A DNA stretch of 51,398 nt from Segatella salivae DSM 15606 (GCF_000185845.1 NZ_GL629647.1:949986-1001383), one strand, 5' to 3'. Shown: positions 20,691-29,117, counted from the stretch's first letter. Program-made: numbers and translations. The notes: generated by a model from the letters alone, not told the origin.

Positions 20691-20698
20691 CAAAGTTA
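20691..20698 (-). promoter_or_regulatory. -7 promoter box of the SusC operon
   Basis: Minus-strand TAACTTTG fits TAnnTTTG, 73 bases before the SusC start. No convincing -33 box is visible, as usual for regulator-dependent PUL promoters. The long leader could also carry post-transcriptional control, but no hairpin was recognised in it. Confidence 0.5.
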
Positions 20699-20820
20699 GT
20701 TAGAATCTTAAAAGCACTTTATAGTTGATGTTTTCAAGGTGTAAACTAAACGTAATTAGTCGTGTATAAAATGTTTCTTCAAGTAGTATGTTTTGTTAAT
20801 TAGGCATAGATGGACACATA

Positions 20821-21831
20821 TTATTTCTCAGAACTCTCCCTGATTTTAAGGATCATAGGAACTATTTCCTTATAAATGTGCTTGTCACCTGCAAGATGTC
20901 GAAGCAACAATTCACAGCTTTTAGAGCCCTGTTCATGTGCCTGGTCCATGATAGCACTAAGCTTTGGTGTCACAAAAGCAGCCGAGTCGCCATCTGTAAA
21001 GCCAATAATTGCCACGTCATTCGGTATTTGAAGACCACATGTTTTGATAGCATCAAAGGCCGCATAAGTAAGGATATCATTGAACGCTAGAATGGCATCA
21101 GGGCGATTTTCACGTTGAAGCAACTGCAAAGTTGACTGCCGTGCCTCGTCGAAATCAATCTTTCCACAACACACCAAGTCACGATCTATCGGCAAACGAT
21201 ACTCTCGTAAGGCTTCAAGATAGCCGTGTTTGCGGCGCTTTACCATGTCAAGATGGTTTGGCCCTCCTATGAAAGCTATGCGCCGACAGCCTCGTTCAAT
21301 GAGATGAACTGTGGCTTCTTGTGCCGCCTCTGCACCATTACCAACAACCTGAGAGAACTTCTCCGGTAAGCAAGTTCGGGCGAAAAAGACCACAGGAATG
21401 CCCATATCATAAAGCTGAAGATAGTGTTCATACTCGACCGTATCTTGCGCAAGACAGGCTATAATGCCATCAACGTGCAAAGAAAGAAAGTTCTCTACCG
21501 CCCGCTCTTCACGCAGATGGCTTTCATGACTATTTGCACTGACAACAGAATAACCATGGCGTGAGGCGTAATCTTCAATGCCATCAAGCACTGAAGCATA
21601 ATAATGTGTGACGAGATTGGGCACAATCACCCCAATCACACGCGCCGCTTCTTTGCGTAGACTCTGTGCAAAAGGATTCGGACGATAGTTCATTTGCTTG
21701 GCCAAAGCCTTCACTTTCTGTCGCATCTCCTCCCCTACTTCATGACTACCACGCAGTGCACGTGACACCGTAGCTATGCTAACACCCAATGCTTGCGCTA
21801 AATCTTTCAATGAGGTTCTATGTGGCTTCAT
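20821..21831 (-). CDS. LacI/GalR-family transcriptional regulator
   Basis: A 336-residue protein of the usual length for the family. The N-terminal HTH (TSLKDLAQALGVSIATVSRALRG is broken here into TSLKDLAQALGV and SIATVSRALRG, residues about 6-28) and hinge helix (NPFAQSLRKEA) precede a periplasmic-binding-protein-like effector domain (GVIVPNLVTHYYASVLDGIE; IGFTDGDSA near the end). It lies just upstream of the SusC operon in the same direction, with its own promoter, and probably regulates that operon or itself in response to a sugar. No palindromic operator was found in either promoter. Confidence 0.93.
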   Translation of the reverse strand: MKPHRTSLKDLAQALGVSIATVSRALRGSHEVGEEMRQKVKALAKQMNYRPNPFAQSLRKEAARVIGVIVPNLVTHYYASVLDGIEDYASRHGYSVVSANSHESHLREERAVENFLSLHVDGIIACLAQDTVEYEHYLQLYDMGIPVVFFARTCLPEKFSQVVGNGAEAAQEATVHLIERGCRRIAFIGGPNHLDMVKRRKHGYLEALREYRLPIDRDLVCCGKIDFDEARQSTLQLLQRENRPDAILAFNDILTYAAFDAIKTCGLQIPNDVAIIGFTDGDSAAFVTPKLSAIMDQAHEQGSKSCELLLRHLAGDKHIYKEIVPMILKIRESSEK

Positions 21832-21880
21832 GACAAAATCATTATGTTTTTGAAAAAGATTTATTCATTTTGCTTGATGA

Positions 21881-21888
21881 CAAAGATA
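21881..21888 (-). promoter_or_regulatory. -7 promoter box of the LacI-type regulator
   Basis: Minus-strand TATCTTTG, 49 bases before the start codon. The -33 region is AT-rich without a clear TTTG. Confidence 0.5.
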
Positions 21889-22349
21889 CAAAAAAAATGA
21901 AAAATGACAATAAACATCTGCAATAAAATAAGTAATCACAATGCAAAATAACTCCTATTTTTATTTGAAAAACTGCTTAAAAGATAACAAAACGGCAAAT
22001 ATAAACGCAAAAAACATGGCACATTTCCTCATAAGATTGTAACAATTTGCTTAGCAACACCATCAAAACGTGGTATCACATTATTAAACTAAGGACGAAA
22101 AGTCATGCGTTTCTTTCACCTCACAAAAAGAAAAACAGACAAATAATGAAATGTTTTACGACATAAATTGTAAAGAAATATAGCCTAAAAAAGAGGAGTT
22201 GAGAAGAAGGCAATTAGAATAAGAGGAAACGAAACCTTAGCCTTTCTGGTATGAAATCAAATAAACTTTTCCTTCAAAAGACGGATAACATGATATAAAC
22301 TGACTCATATCATCTCACGAAACGCCTGTTATCACATCGTAAACACCCA

Positions 22350-22365
22350 CAAATTACACGATAAT
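22350..22365 (+). repeat. Intergenic TTACACGA motif, copy 2
   Basis: Sequence CAAATTACACGATAAT, an exact 16-base match (inverted) to 10088-10103. Confidence 0.5.
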
Positions 22366-22608
22366 TCAAGCCATATTACTACATAAAACCATAGGAACTA
22401 CAATTATTACCATAATATTTTTCATTGTATTTTCCATGATTTCACCTATCACTTTGATAGTCAGCATCTTACTAAACCGCTGTAAAACTGCCGTATTCTG
22501 AAATGAAAAACATTTGGTTTTGAATAGCTTAATCCTGAGCAAGCTATTGTAAAATAATATCAAAACTTTTATATTGAGGTCAAAAGAGAATGGCGTAAGG
22601 CCCTATTA

Positions 22609-23247
22609 TCAAATATAATATTCTGCAGAATCTATCAACCCAGCCCGCAAGGCATATTTCGTAGCCTCATGAATCGTGTTTACTCCAAGCTTACGAAAAA
22701 TGTTTTTACGATGCGTATTGACGGTATGAAAGCTGGAAAAACGCTTTTCTGCTATCTCACGCGTAGTCATTCCGAGTGCTATATCCTTTAGAATCTCGGT
22801 TTCAGTAGGCGTCAGTTTCACGTGTTCCAATTGAGGTTGTGCTGGCGCAAGTAGCATTTCGGCCATTCGTTGGCATATAAATCGGCGGTCATGAATGGCA
22901 TAATCGAGGCCAACTCTAATCTCTTGAAGATTACATTCTTTAAGTAAGATGCTAAAACGAGGGGAAGACGACACAAGAACATGTACGAAATCAACACTCA
23001 AATCTTCACAGAACAGCACCCAACGCACCTTGGTATAGCGCTCACTCAATATCATCAGTTCAGCAGAATCATTGATATCAAAGAGTGTATAGTCAAGAAC
23101 CACGACACGATTGGCATCATGTTGCAGCGCAACGAGCAGTTCGGCTTTGTCTTCTATATAGCGTGTGGTGATTCCATTGAAGCTTTCGATGACATACATT
23201 AAGCCAGCTCGCGTAATATCTTGCCTATCGGCTAAAAGTATTTCCAT
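22609..23247 (-). CDS. NarL/LuxR-type response regulator (orphan)
   Basis: A 212-residue protein with an N-terminal receiver domain and a C-terminal LuxR-type HTH. Receiver landmarks are D7 in LLADR, the probable phospho-aspartate D52 in VVVLDYTLFD, and the conserved lysine K103 in SILLKE. Only one acidic residue is present in the first motif, where most receivers have two. The HTH runs from LTPTETEILKDIA to THRKNIFRKLGV. No sensor kinase is adjacent, so its partner is elsewhere. It is monocistronic, with its own -33/-7 promoter, and lies just below the terminator of the DUF5686 operon. Confidence 0.92.
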   Translation of the reverse strand: MEILLADRQDITRAGLMYVIESFNGITTRYIEDKAELLVALQHDANRVVVLDYTLFDINDSAELMILSERYTKVRWVLFCEDLSVDFVHVLVSSSPRFSILLKECNLQEIRVGLDYAIHDRRFICQRMAEMLLAPAQPQLEHVKLTPTETEILKDIALGMTTREIAEKRFSSFHTVNTHRKNIFRKLGVNTIHEATKYALRAGLIDSAEYYI

Positions 23248-23264
23248 TCAAATCCTATTTCCTA

Positions 23265-23295
23265 CAAAGATACATAAAATCATGAAAAGGCAAAA
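23265..23295 (-). promoter_or_regulatory. Promoter of the response regulator gene
   Basis: Minus strand: TATCTTTG (-7) at 23265-23272 and a TTTTG (-33) at 23291-23295, about 18 bases apart. The leader would be only about 12 bases. Confidence 0.6.
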
Positions 23296-23304
23296 ATTGA
23301 AACC

Positions 23305-23347
23305 AAAAAAGCTGATGATTGTATCCAAAACTCTGTCAATCATCAGC
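23305..23347 (-). terminator. Rho-independent terminator after DUF5686
   Basis: An 11-bp perfect inverted repeat (GCTGATGATTG at 23311-23321 with 23337-23347), followed on the minus strand by six T (complement of 23305-23310). It lies 13 bases after the DUF5686 stop. Confidence 0.85.
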
Positions 23348-23359
23348 CTCATCTATTGC

Positions 23360-25885
23360 TTAGAAGGTCACACGCAGCATGAATCTCACTCCGTTTTTCT
23401 TAGCCGTTGGCAACGAATTATAGTTGCATCGGTGAACAAACTCCACGTGAAGCAGTTTGAAAATATTGTGGATTCCAGCAATAAGTTCTACGTATGGGCG
23501 CTTAGGATCCATGACATAACTGCCTGTGGGGAAAGCCCACACGGCAGGATCTCCGCTATTTGCCAACAAGTTTGGATTGTTCTTATCGCTCAATTTCCCC
23601 CAAAGTGTCTTCACACCAAGGTACTCTCGCCACTTAAGTTTCTTCAAAAGAGGTATTCGATTGAATAGTTTTCCGTTCAAATCCCAGCTTACATGCAGGC
23701 TCGCATAACGGTCATTGAGGAACTCCATGTTATTAATCATGTTGAAAGTCTCGTCTTGTGTGATGTAACTTAAGTTCGCTGCCGGCATGATTAGCAATGG
23801 ATAAGGCACTTTATTCCATTGAATCCCGGCCTTAGCATAGGCATCTATCTTTCCCCATGAATTCATCCAGAAGCGTTTAAAGATACCCGCTTCCGTAAGA
23901 TTATAATGATATTGGCCTCCAAGTAGCTTCACTCCCATTGTATGACCGAGGGTAAACACAGGAGCATCTAAGTTTACTGGTATGCGACGTTGCTTCGTAT
24001 TGATGTATGTTCTGCCCGGAGCAAACTGGAAATTCACGTTAAATTCGGTAGTGCGAAGATGGTCAACAGAGAATAACAAGGCTCCCGCGGGCTTATCTTC
24101 TTCAGTCTTTACGCCAACGATAGACCGCAATCCACCTTCTGACTCCCATTCAAACTGAAGCTGCTGGCGGTTATAAAACATCATCTTATCTACCTTTGCC
24201 CACTTCAAAGCCGTGAAAACATTATCCTTATCTGTATGCATGAACTTATCAGAAGGCGACATAATATCATAGGTAGAGGTAAAAGTCAGCGTGCGTTTTG
24301 GGAACTCTCGTGGCAAATAGTCTTTCTTATTGAATGAATAAGTGAGTTCACCTTTATAATAATTACGTCGACTTCTCCATCCATGTGCATAGTAACCGGA
24401 AAGGAACCAGTGTTTATTGAGGTTGGCAGTTGTCTGTGCACTCACACGTGTTCGAAGCCCGTCAATGAAGTTAGAAGTAAGCATTGTGTTGACAGGACCT
24501 ATATCTACCTTGCTGGGATGATACATATCGCCTGTTTCTACAAAGTTTTCGACCAATGCTTTGCCTGCAAACAAAACATACTTAAAGCCATTAAGTTGTT
24601 CGATTCGATGGATAAAGGCCGACATTCCGTCTTCACTCTTCGTGAGTTCTACCGTGCGATATTGATTCCAAAAGGCTTCATCGCGCATCATAGCATTGGC
24701 TTCTCGTCGAGTAGAAGCCTTGCCTTTGAAGAGTTGTTTGGGCAGTTTGTCGAAGGCATAATCACTTAATCGTGTCGTGCGTACTACCAAAGCTTTCGAC
24801 AAGAACTTAGCAACCTTCAGTTCAACCACCATATCATCTACGCTCAACACCCACTCTCCGTTTGGCAATTTGGTGTATTCTTGCGTCAAAGTAAGGTCGT
24901 CTATAAAGTTAACATCACTGCGTTTGGGAATTGACAGCACGCATTTCTTGAGGTGAAGTGTTGAGTCTGCCAGGATATATAAGTCACCTCGGAAGCCAAA
25001 GTCTTGCTGATTGTTGGGTAAGAACTGCAAATGATAACAGAGATTCTGGTCAACATAGACCGTGTCTTCTATATAATAACGATAGAAAGAGATAGCATCC
25101 TTGCCGATAGGACTTGTGAATGGATGCTGCAATAGCCGCACTTGATTGTCATAAAGGTCTACATCGGTGAAGACATCTTTGAGCATCGTGTTGATGATAT
25201 CTCCCGTTTCCAAGAATTGATTGATACCCGTCGACTGTTGCCCCATAATGATATCCTTCTCACTTTTTGGGTCTTTGCGATATAAGTGTTGGGTGACGGT
25301 CTCGTCAACCGATAGAGGGAGAATCAGTTTATGATTGTAAGGACTCGTTTCTATTTGGTCAATGAGCCATTGTTTCTTGGCAAAAAAGCCACTATCTAAA
25401 TCCGAAGGATGAATATCATTGACTGCAACAGTTATCTTTTGATACTTATTATATTGATAGAAGTCATGGTTGTTGAGGTCTGTTTTCTTCTTTGCGGCAA
25501 TGACACGACGCATTAATTCGACCGCAGGATTATCCTTTCGGCTATACCGATTGCGCCTACTCTTGACAACAACGCCTTTCAACGTGCGCGTGTCGGGTTT
25601 GAGTTTAACATTCAAAAAGGCTGCAGAGCCTTCCTTGATTGTATATTCTTTGCTCTGATATCCTACGGCACTAATCGTTAATAACCATCCATCGTGACGG
25701 TCAATTGTAAATTGTCCGCGTGCATCTCCACTCACTGCGATTTGATGTCCCTTATAAGTTGCACTCGGATATAATATGGTATCCCCAGTCTGTGCATCTA
25801 TTACAACGCCTCGAATCTGTGCCATTGCAGAAAAAGATGCAGCAAAAAGCACTAAAAGAACGAATATATATCTCCTGAAAATCAT
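23360..25885 (-). CDS. DUF5686 outer-membrane protein with carboxypeptidase-regulatory-like domain
   Basis: An 841-residue protein with a signal peptide ending SAMAQ, a carboxypeptidase-regulatory-like Ig domain (about 23-95: IRGVVIDAQTGDTI ... GYQSKEYTI), and a long DUF5686 region that starts near NPAVELMRRVIAAKKK. The C-terminal half alternates hydrophobic and polar residues and ends in VTF, as expected for an outer-membrane beta barrel. The molecular role of DUF5686 is not known to me. It begins 31 bases after the HAD gene with no promoter box between, so it probably belongs to the nucleotidyltransferase operon; a strong terminator follows. Confidence 0.85.
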   Translation of the reverse strand: MIFRRYIFVLLVLFAASFSAMAQIRGVVIDAQTGDTILYPSATYKGHQIAVSGDARGQFTIDRHDGWLLTISAVGYQSKEYTIKEGSAAFLNVKLKPDTRTLKGVVVKSRRNRYSRKDNPAVELMRRVIAAKKKTDLNNHDFYQYNKYQKITVAVNDIHPSDLDSGFFAKKQWLIDQIETSPYNHKLILPLSVDETVTQHLYRKDPKSEKDIIMGQQSTGINQFLETGDIINTMLKDVFTDVDLYDNQVRLLQHPFTSPIGKDAISFYRYYIEDTVYVDQNLCYHLQFLPNNQQDFGFRGDLYILADSTLHLKKCVLSIPKRSDVNFIDDLTLTQEYTKLPNGEWVLSVDDMVVELKVAKFLSKALVVRTTRLSDYAFDKLPKQLFKGKASTRREANAMMRDEAFWNQYRTVELTKSEDGMSAFIHRIEQLNGFKYVLFAGKALVENFVETGDMYHPSKVDIGPVNTMLTSNFIDGLRTRVSAQTTANLNKHWFLSGYYAHGWRSRRNYYKGELTYSFNKKDYLPREFPKRTLTFTSTYDIMSPSDKFMHTDKDNVFTALKWAKVDKMMFYNRQQLQFEWESEGGLRSIVGVKTEEDKPAGALLFSVDHLRTTEFNVNFQFAPGRTYINTKQRRIPVNLDAPVFTLGHTMGVKLLGGQYHYNLTEAGIFKRFWMNSWGKIDAYAKAGIQWNKVPYPLLIMPAANLSYITQDETFNMINNMEFLNDRYASLHVSWDLNGKLFNRIPLLKKLKWREYLGVKTLWGKLSDKNNPNLLANSGDPAVWAFPTGSYVMDPKRPYVELIAGIHNIFKLLHVEFVHRCNYNSLPTAKKNGVRFMLRVTF

Positions 25886-25916
25886 ATCTTTATTACCTTA
25901 TTTATATTGTCGTTAG

Positions 25917-26615
25917 CTAAAGAAGTTGGGCAATATCTGTGATAATTTGATTGGGAAGCGTTTCATCATACTGCTGATTGGTCCAGTCTTCTCCCTTAAA
26001 CCAAATGGTATGACAACCGATTTTATGAGCCGGTTCAATGTCTTTATAGAAGCTATCTCCTACGACTGCGACCTCTTCGGCACGTAAGTTTAGTCGCTCA
26101 ACACCAAGCTTATAGATCCTCGGATCAGGCTTTCTAATCCCTACTGCGGCACTCTCTATAATATCATTAAACAGATAATCGAGTCCAAACTCTTTCAAAA
26201 CAACACCTACATTGCCATAAAAATTGCTCACAAGTACCATTGGATAACGCTCATGAAGACGCTCCAACACATCACGACTATGCGCTGTTGTCTTCACAAC
26301 TTGGGCGTAGACATCTTCTAAAAGCACCTGATGTAAACGATTGAATGACGTTTCATCAATGTCCAAAAGCCCTTTTTTGCAGAGATATTCAAACTCTAAA
26401 CGCAACTTAATTTCTAAGGTTTTACGAAACGTATAATCGTGCTTTATCAAAGGAGAACTACCTAAAGTGCGCTCTCCATAGACGTAAGCGTCTCGGAAAT
26501 CGGATTCACTTATGGGCACGTTTTGACGCTCATAAGCATGCCAAAGCACTTTTCCCCAATGCTGACCTGCCGTATCTAACGTTGCGCCATAATCGAAAAT
26601 ATAACCTTTTATCAT
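25917..26615 (-). CDS. HAD-superfamily hydrolase-like protein with altered motif I
   Basis: A 232-residue protein. The ATG at 26615 (MIKGYIFDYG) is preferred over a TTG 15 bases upstream. Motif I is FDYGATLDT, so the nucleophile D8 is present but the second aspartate of the usual DxD is Gly10. Motif II (MVLVSNFYGN), motif III (RKPDPRIY) and motif IV (VVGDSFYKDIEPA) are intact, with a C1-type cap between residues about 16 and 95. In HAD phosphatases the second aspartate is the general acid/base, so activity may be unusual or absent. As the fourth gene of the operon it could dephosphorylate a pathway intermediate (inference). Confidence 0.85.
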   Translation of the reverse strand: MIKGYIFDYGATLDTAGQHWGKVLWHAYERQNVPISESDFRDAYVYGERTLGSSPLIKHDYTFRKTLEIKLRLEFEYLCKKGLLDIDETSFNRLHQVLLEDVYAQVVKTTAHSRDVLERLHERYPMVLVSNFYGNVGVVLKEFGLDYLFNDIIESAAVGIRKPDPRIYKLGVERLNLRAEEVAVVGDSFYKDIEPAHKIGCHTIWFKGEDWTNQQYDETLPNQIITDIAQLL

Positions 26616-26656
26616 TGTCGTTAACTGCAAAGAAACATTATATTAAGATAAAAACA

Positions 26657-27577
26657 CTATGCCATCTCCTTGTAAAGTTGCTCACATAGCTGCTCATGTT
26701 CATGGTGCATGTGAACATACATGGCACTCATGATGATGATTTCAAATAGCGGATACACCCAAACTTCATTCGTTAGACACGCGATATAACAGACAATAGC
26801 GCGCAAATTGAATGTAAGCAGGTTGGTATACTTCATCAATGGGCGTGAGCCGGCAAGGAAACGGCGACGCAATTCGTCGTCTTTTGAGCTTGCATTCCAC
26901 TTCATAAAGAACTTCTGAAAGGCTGGAGTTCGCTTCTCTTGGCTATGACAATACTTCGCATAATTACTGTAAAAGAGTCGATCCCAGAATGCCCCGTGCT
27001 TGGGAAGTGCCTTTAAGATCTCTGTTTGTTTTTGGTAACTATCGAGTTCACTGCCTTCCTTTCCCTTTAAAAAGAATAGATGTATCTGCCTATAATAATC
27101 GGAAAGAGAGCTTTGAGGAGCATGACATAGAAATCCAGCAACGCTACATAACACCCAACTTCCTATGCCCCAATGTACGTCTGTGAATGGAATCTGTTGA
27201 TGATATAAGCGTAAAGCTATCGCAACATAAATGAAAAAGAACCACACATCGCCTGAAAAGCCATCGAGCATACGCCCAATGAGTGTTTTCTTTCCCGACA
27301 AACGAGCCATCTGTCCGTCTGTAGAGTCACAGAAATTTGCCAGCATCAGCAACACCATCCCTATCAGATTATGTTGCAAATCGGTATAATAAAACATGCA
27401 ACCTGCCGTTGCTCCAAGGAATATTGAGAGTATAGTTATCGCGTTAGGATGTACATTTAACCGATTCCATAGCAAGGCGAAGACGAGTCCTATGGGTCGA
27501 GTGAAGTGCACATCTAACCATTCTTCTGTATCGTTGGACTTGAAAGAAGCCTGCAATAAGGCTTTGAAATTACTCAT
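26657..27577 (-). CDS. CDP-alcohol phosphatidyltransferase family membrane protein
   Basis: A 306-residue integral membrane protein with several hydrophobic segments (about 45-80, 111-126, 138-152, 255-290). It carries the CDP-alcohol phosphotransferase signature at 84-110: D84-x2-D87-G-x2-A-R-x8-G-x3-D105, then D110. In the standard motif the last aspartate is four residues after the third; here that site is Gly109 and the aspartate is at 110. The family transfers a phosphoalcohol from a CDP-activated donor to an alcohol acceptor. It overlaps the ATP-grasp gene by 4 bases. With the nucleotidyltransferase upstream supplying a CDP-headgroup, it probably makes a phospholipid or other phosphodiester; the headgroup cannot be read from sequence. 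Confidence 0.88.
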   Translation of the reverse strand: MSNFKALLQASFKSNDTEEWLDVHFTRPIGLVFALLWNRLNVHPNAITILSIFLGATAGCMFYYTDLQHNLIGMVLLMLANFCDSTDGQMARLSGKKTLIGRMLDGFSGDVWFFFIYVAIALRLYHQQIPFTDVHWGIGSWVLCSVAGFLCHAPQSSLSDYYRQIHLFFLKGKEGSELDSYQKQTEILKALPKHGAFWDRLFYSNYAKYCHSQEKRTPAFQKFFMKWNASSKDDELRRRFLAGSRPLMKYTNLLTFNLRAIVCYIACLTNEVWVYPLFEIIIMSAMYVHMHHEHEQLCEQLYKEMA

Positions 27578-28368
27578 ATCTGACTGTTTATTTTGTTCTT
27601 TATATAATGAATGATGGCCTCAGATGCTTCATTTCGACAGCGTGAAAAGCTGGGCCAGTCGTTGAAATCAATGATATAGAATGCTCCTGAGGCTGTAACA
27701 ATGGCGTCACCTCCATAGACTTCCACACCCGTAAGCATTGAAACACGTTCTGCAATGGCTTGTAAAGCATCAACATCAAAGTCATAATGATGTGCTTCTC
27801 CATTCCATTTTTCATCTCCAAACTTAGATATTCCATCATCATTCGGATAATAATATCGGAAGAAACCACCGCTAACACCATAGAATTTGACGAGATCGCC
27901 TGGGATATGTGCCTGAACTATCCAATTCGTTACACCGCGAATAACAAATGAGGCCTGTTGATTGGCCAGCGCTGCACGGTCTTTACAATAGACAATATCA
28001 GCCTTACTTTGAGCTGACATGTCTCCTCTTTTCAGCCAATAACCCTCTTTTCCTTCTGAATCGGGAATGGGAAGCCCCTCTATTCTCATAGCTTCGTTGA
28101 GCCAACCGCGTTCACATCGCTCCACACTATAGGCCGAATTGATGACCAAAGCACCTTCTTTCTCCTTCTCTTTCAAAAGCTCAAGTGTCGTCGAATGACG
28201 TGCCATCGAGATGTAAACATCGGCATTTTCTTCGCTCGACAGCATCTTTTCATCAATCATTTTGATTGAATCTCCGAGCCCATCAAGCACTTGTTGCAAA
28301 ATCATTCGGTCTTTTTCGACTGAATTAGGCGAGAAGATTGCGTCGCGTTTTATACCTACTATTTTCAT
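27574..28368 (-). CDS. ATP-grasp family protein
   Basis: A 264-residue soluble protein. The C-terminal half has an ATP-grasp look: VQAHIPGDLVKFYG, then VEVYGGDAIV and FYIIDFNDWPSF (about 228-241) where the aspartate and asparagine would bind magnesium. It has a RimK/ITPK-like size and no biotin-carboxylase features. ATP-grasp enzymes join a carboxylate to an amine or thiol, or phosphorylate alcohols such as inositol phosphates. Overlaps of 4 bases on both sides place it firmly in the operon, so it probably modifies the headgroup or acceptor made by its neighbours. Substrate unknown. Confidence 0.8.
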   Translation of the reverse strand: MKIVGIKRDAIFSPNSVEKDRMILQQVLDGLGDSIKMIDEKMLSSEENADVYISMARHSTTLELLKEKEKEGALVINSAYSVERCERGWLNEAMRIEGLPIPDSEGKEGYWLKRGDMSAQSKADIVYCKDRAALANQQASFVIRGVTNWIVQAHIPGDLVKFYGVSGGFFRYYYPNDDGISKFGDEKWNGEAHHYDFDVDALQAIAERVSMLTGVEVYGGDAIVTASGAFYIIDFNDWPSFSRCRNEASEAIIHYIKNKINSQI

Positions 28369-29087
28369 CTTAAAAATGCTTCGGCCTTACGAATATCATC
28401 TGCATGGTCGACATCCATTATCTTAGAGAAGCGAAAAGCCTTTAATTTTCGACCATCACGAATTAGCCCTCGCTGAAAGTTTCGCATGCGACTTTCATCT
28501 CGTTGCATACATTCTTGAAGTGTTTGAAAGGCATTTGACGCCAAGCCATATATGCCTCCAGAAATAAATTTGCATGTTCCTTCAACGTTGTTATCAAGGA
28601 AAGCCGTGATGTTCATAGCCTCATCCGTTTCCACATAAAGTGGTTTCTCATCGTCAATAAAGTCAGTAACCCCCATCACTCCATCTTCTCCGTCTGCCAA
28701 CTGCTGCTGAAAAGCATGGAGAAATGCGTCAAACTCCTCTTCTTTGAATATCGTATCAACAGTTGTTAGAACGAAAGGAGCCGGTTTCATGACTTTACTT
28801 AACTCATAAAAACTATGCATTGAGCTTGGCGTTGTCTTCACAATGAAGTTCAAAGGGATAGGTCTTCCTTCGAGACCATCCTCTTCTATGTGCATCAAAT
28901 GACGGCTTACATCCGATGTTAAGGCGTTACATATCACCGAGATTTGGTCGGCATCATGGTCTATAAAGATATGAATCAAACGATCAATCAGCCGTTCATT
29001 GTTAACCTTTACCAAGGGTTTAGGAGTCACAATCCCTTCTTGTGCAAGCCGAGAACCTTCACCTGCGGCTATAATTGCATAATTCAT
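28365..29087 (-). CDS. Nucleotidyltransferase (sugar- or alcohol-phosphate nucleotidylyltransferase-like)
   Basis: A 240-residue Rossmann-type nucleotidyltransferase. The ATG at 29087 (MNYAIIAAGEGSRL) is preferred over an upstream TTG. The glycine-rich loop GEGSRL (9-14), TPKPLVKV, VLTTVDTIF (metal-binding aspartate) and the C-terminal MDVDHADDIRKAEAFL are family features. Such enzymes activate sugar phosphates, phosphocholine, glycerol phosphate or inositol phosphate with CTP or UTP. As first gene of an operon with a CDP-alcohol phosphatidyltransferase it most likely makes the CDP-activated donor (inference). Promoter box at 29118-29125. Confidence 0.88.
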   Translation of the reverse strand: MNYAIIAAGEGSRLAQEGIVTPKPLVKVNNERLIDRLIHIFIDHDADQISVICNALTSDVSRHLMHIEEDGLEGRPIPLNFIVKTTPSSMHSFYELSKVMKPAPFVLTTVDTIFKEEEFDAFLHAFQQQLADGEDGVMGVTDFIDDEKPLYVETDEAMNITAFLDNNVEGTCKFISGGIYGLASNAFQTLQECMQRDESRMRNFQRGLIRDGRKLKAFRFSKIMDVDHADDIRKAEAFLR

Positions 29088-29117
29088 TTCCTCTTGTTTA
29101 ATACTTCTTATATGCTG

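Larger units (their letters stand above)
21832..22608. other. 777-base AT-rich spacer
   Basis: No believable gene: the only small reading frame (22366-22563, minus) is low-complexity and unlike any family I know. It contains the LacI-gene promoter at its left end and one exact copy of the intergenic TTACACGA motif (22350-22365). No terminator was recognised for the response regulator gene that ends at 22609. Confidence 0.5.

Noticed and set aside
22366..22563. Minus-strand 65-codon reading frame in the spacer below the response regulator
   Set aside because: Low-complexity hydrophobic translation with no signal-peptide logic or promoter; likely chance in AT-rich DNA.
22620..22631. Palindrome ATTCTGCAGAAT at the end of the response regulator gene
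   Set aside because: It is inside the coding end and short; 12-bp palindromes occur by chance at this window size, and no T-run follows.
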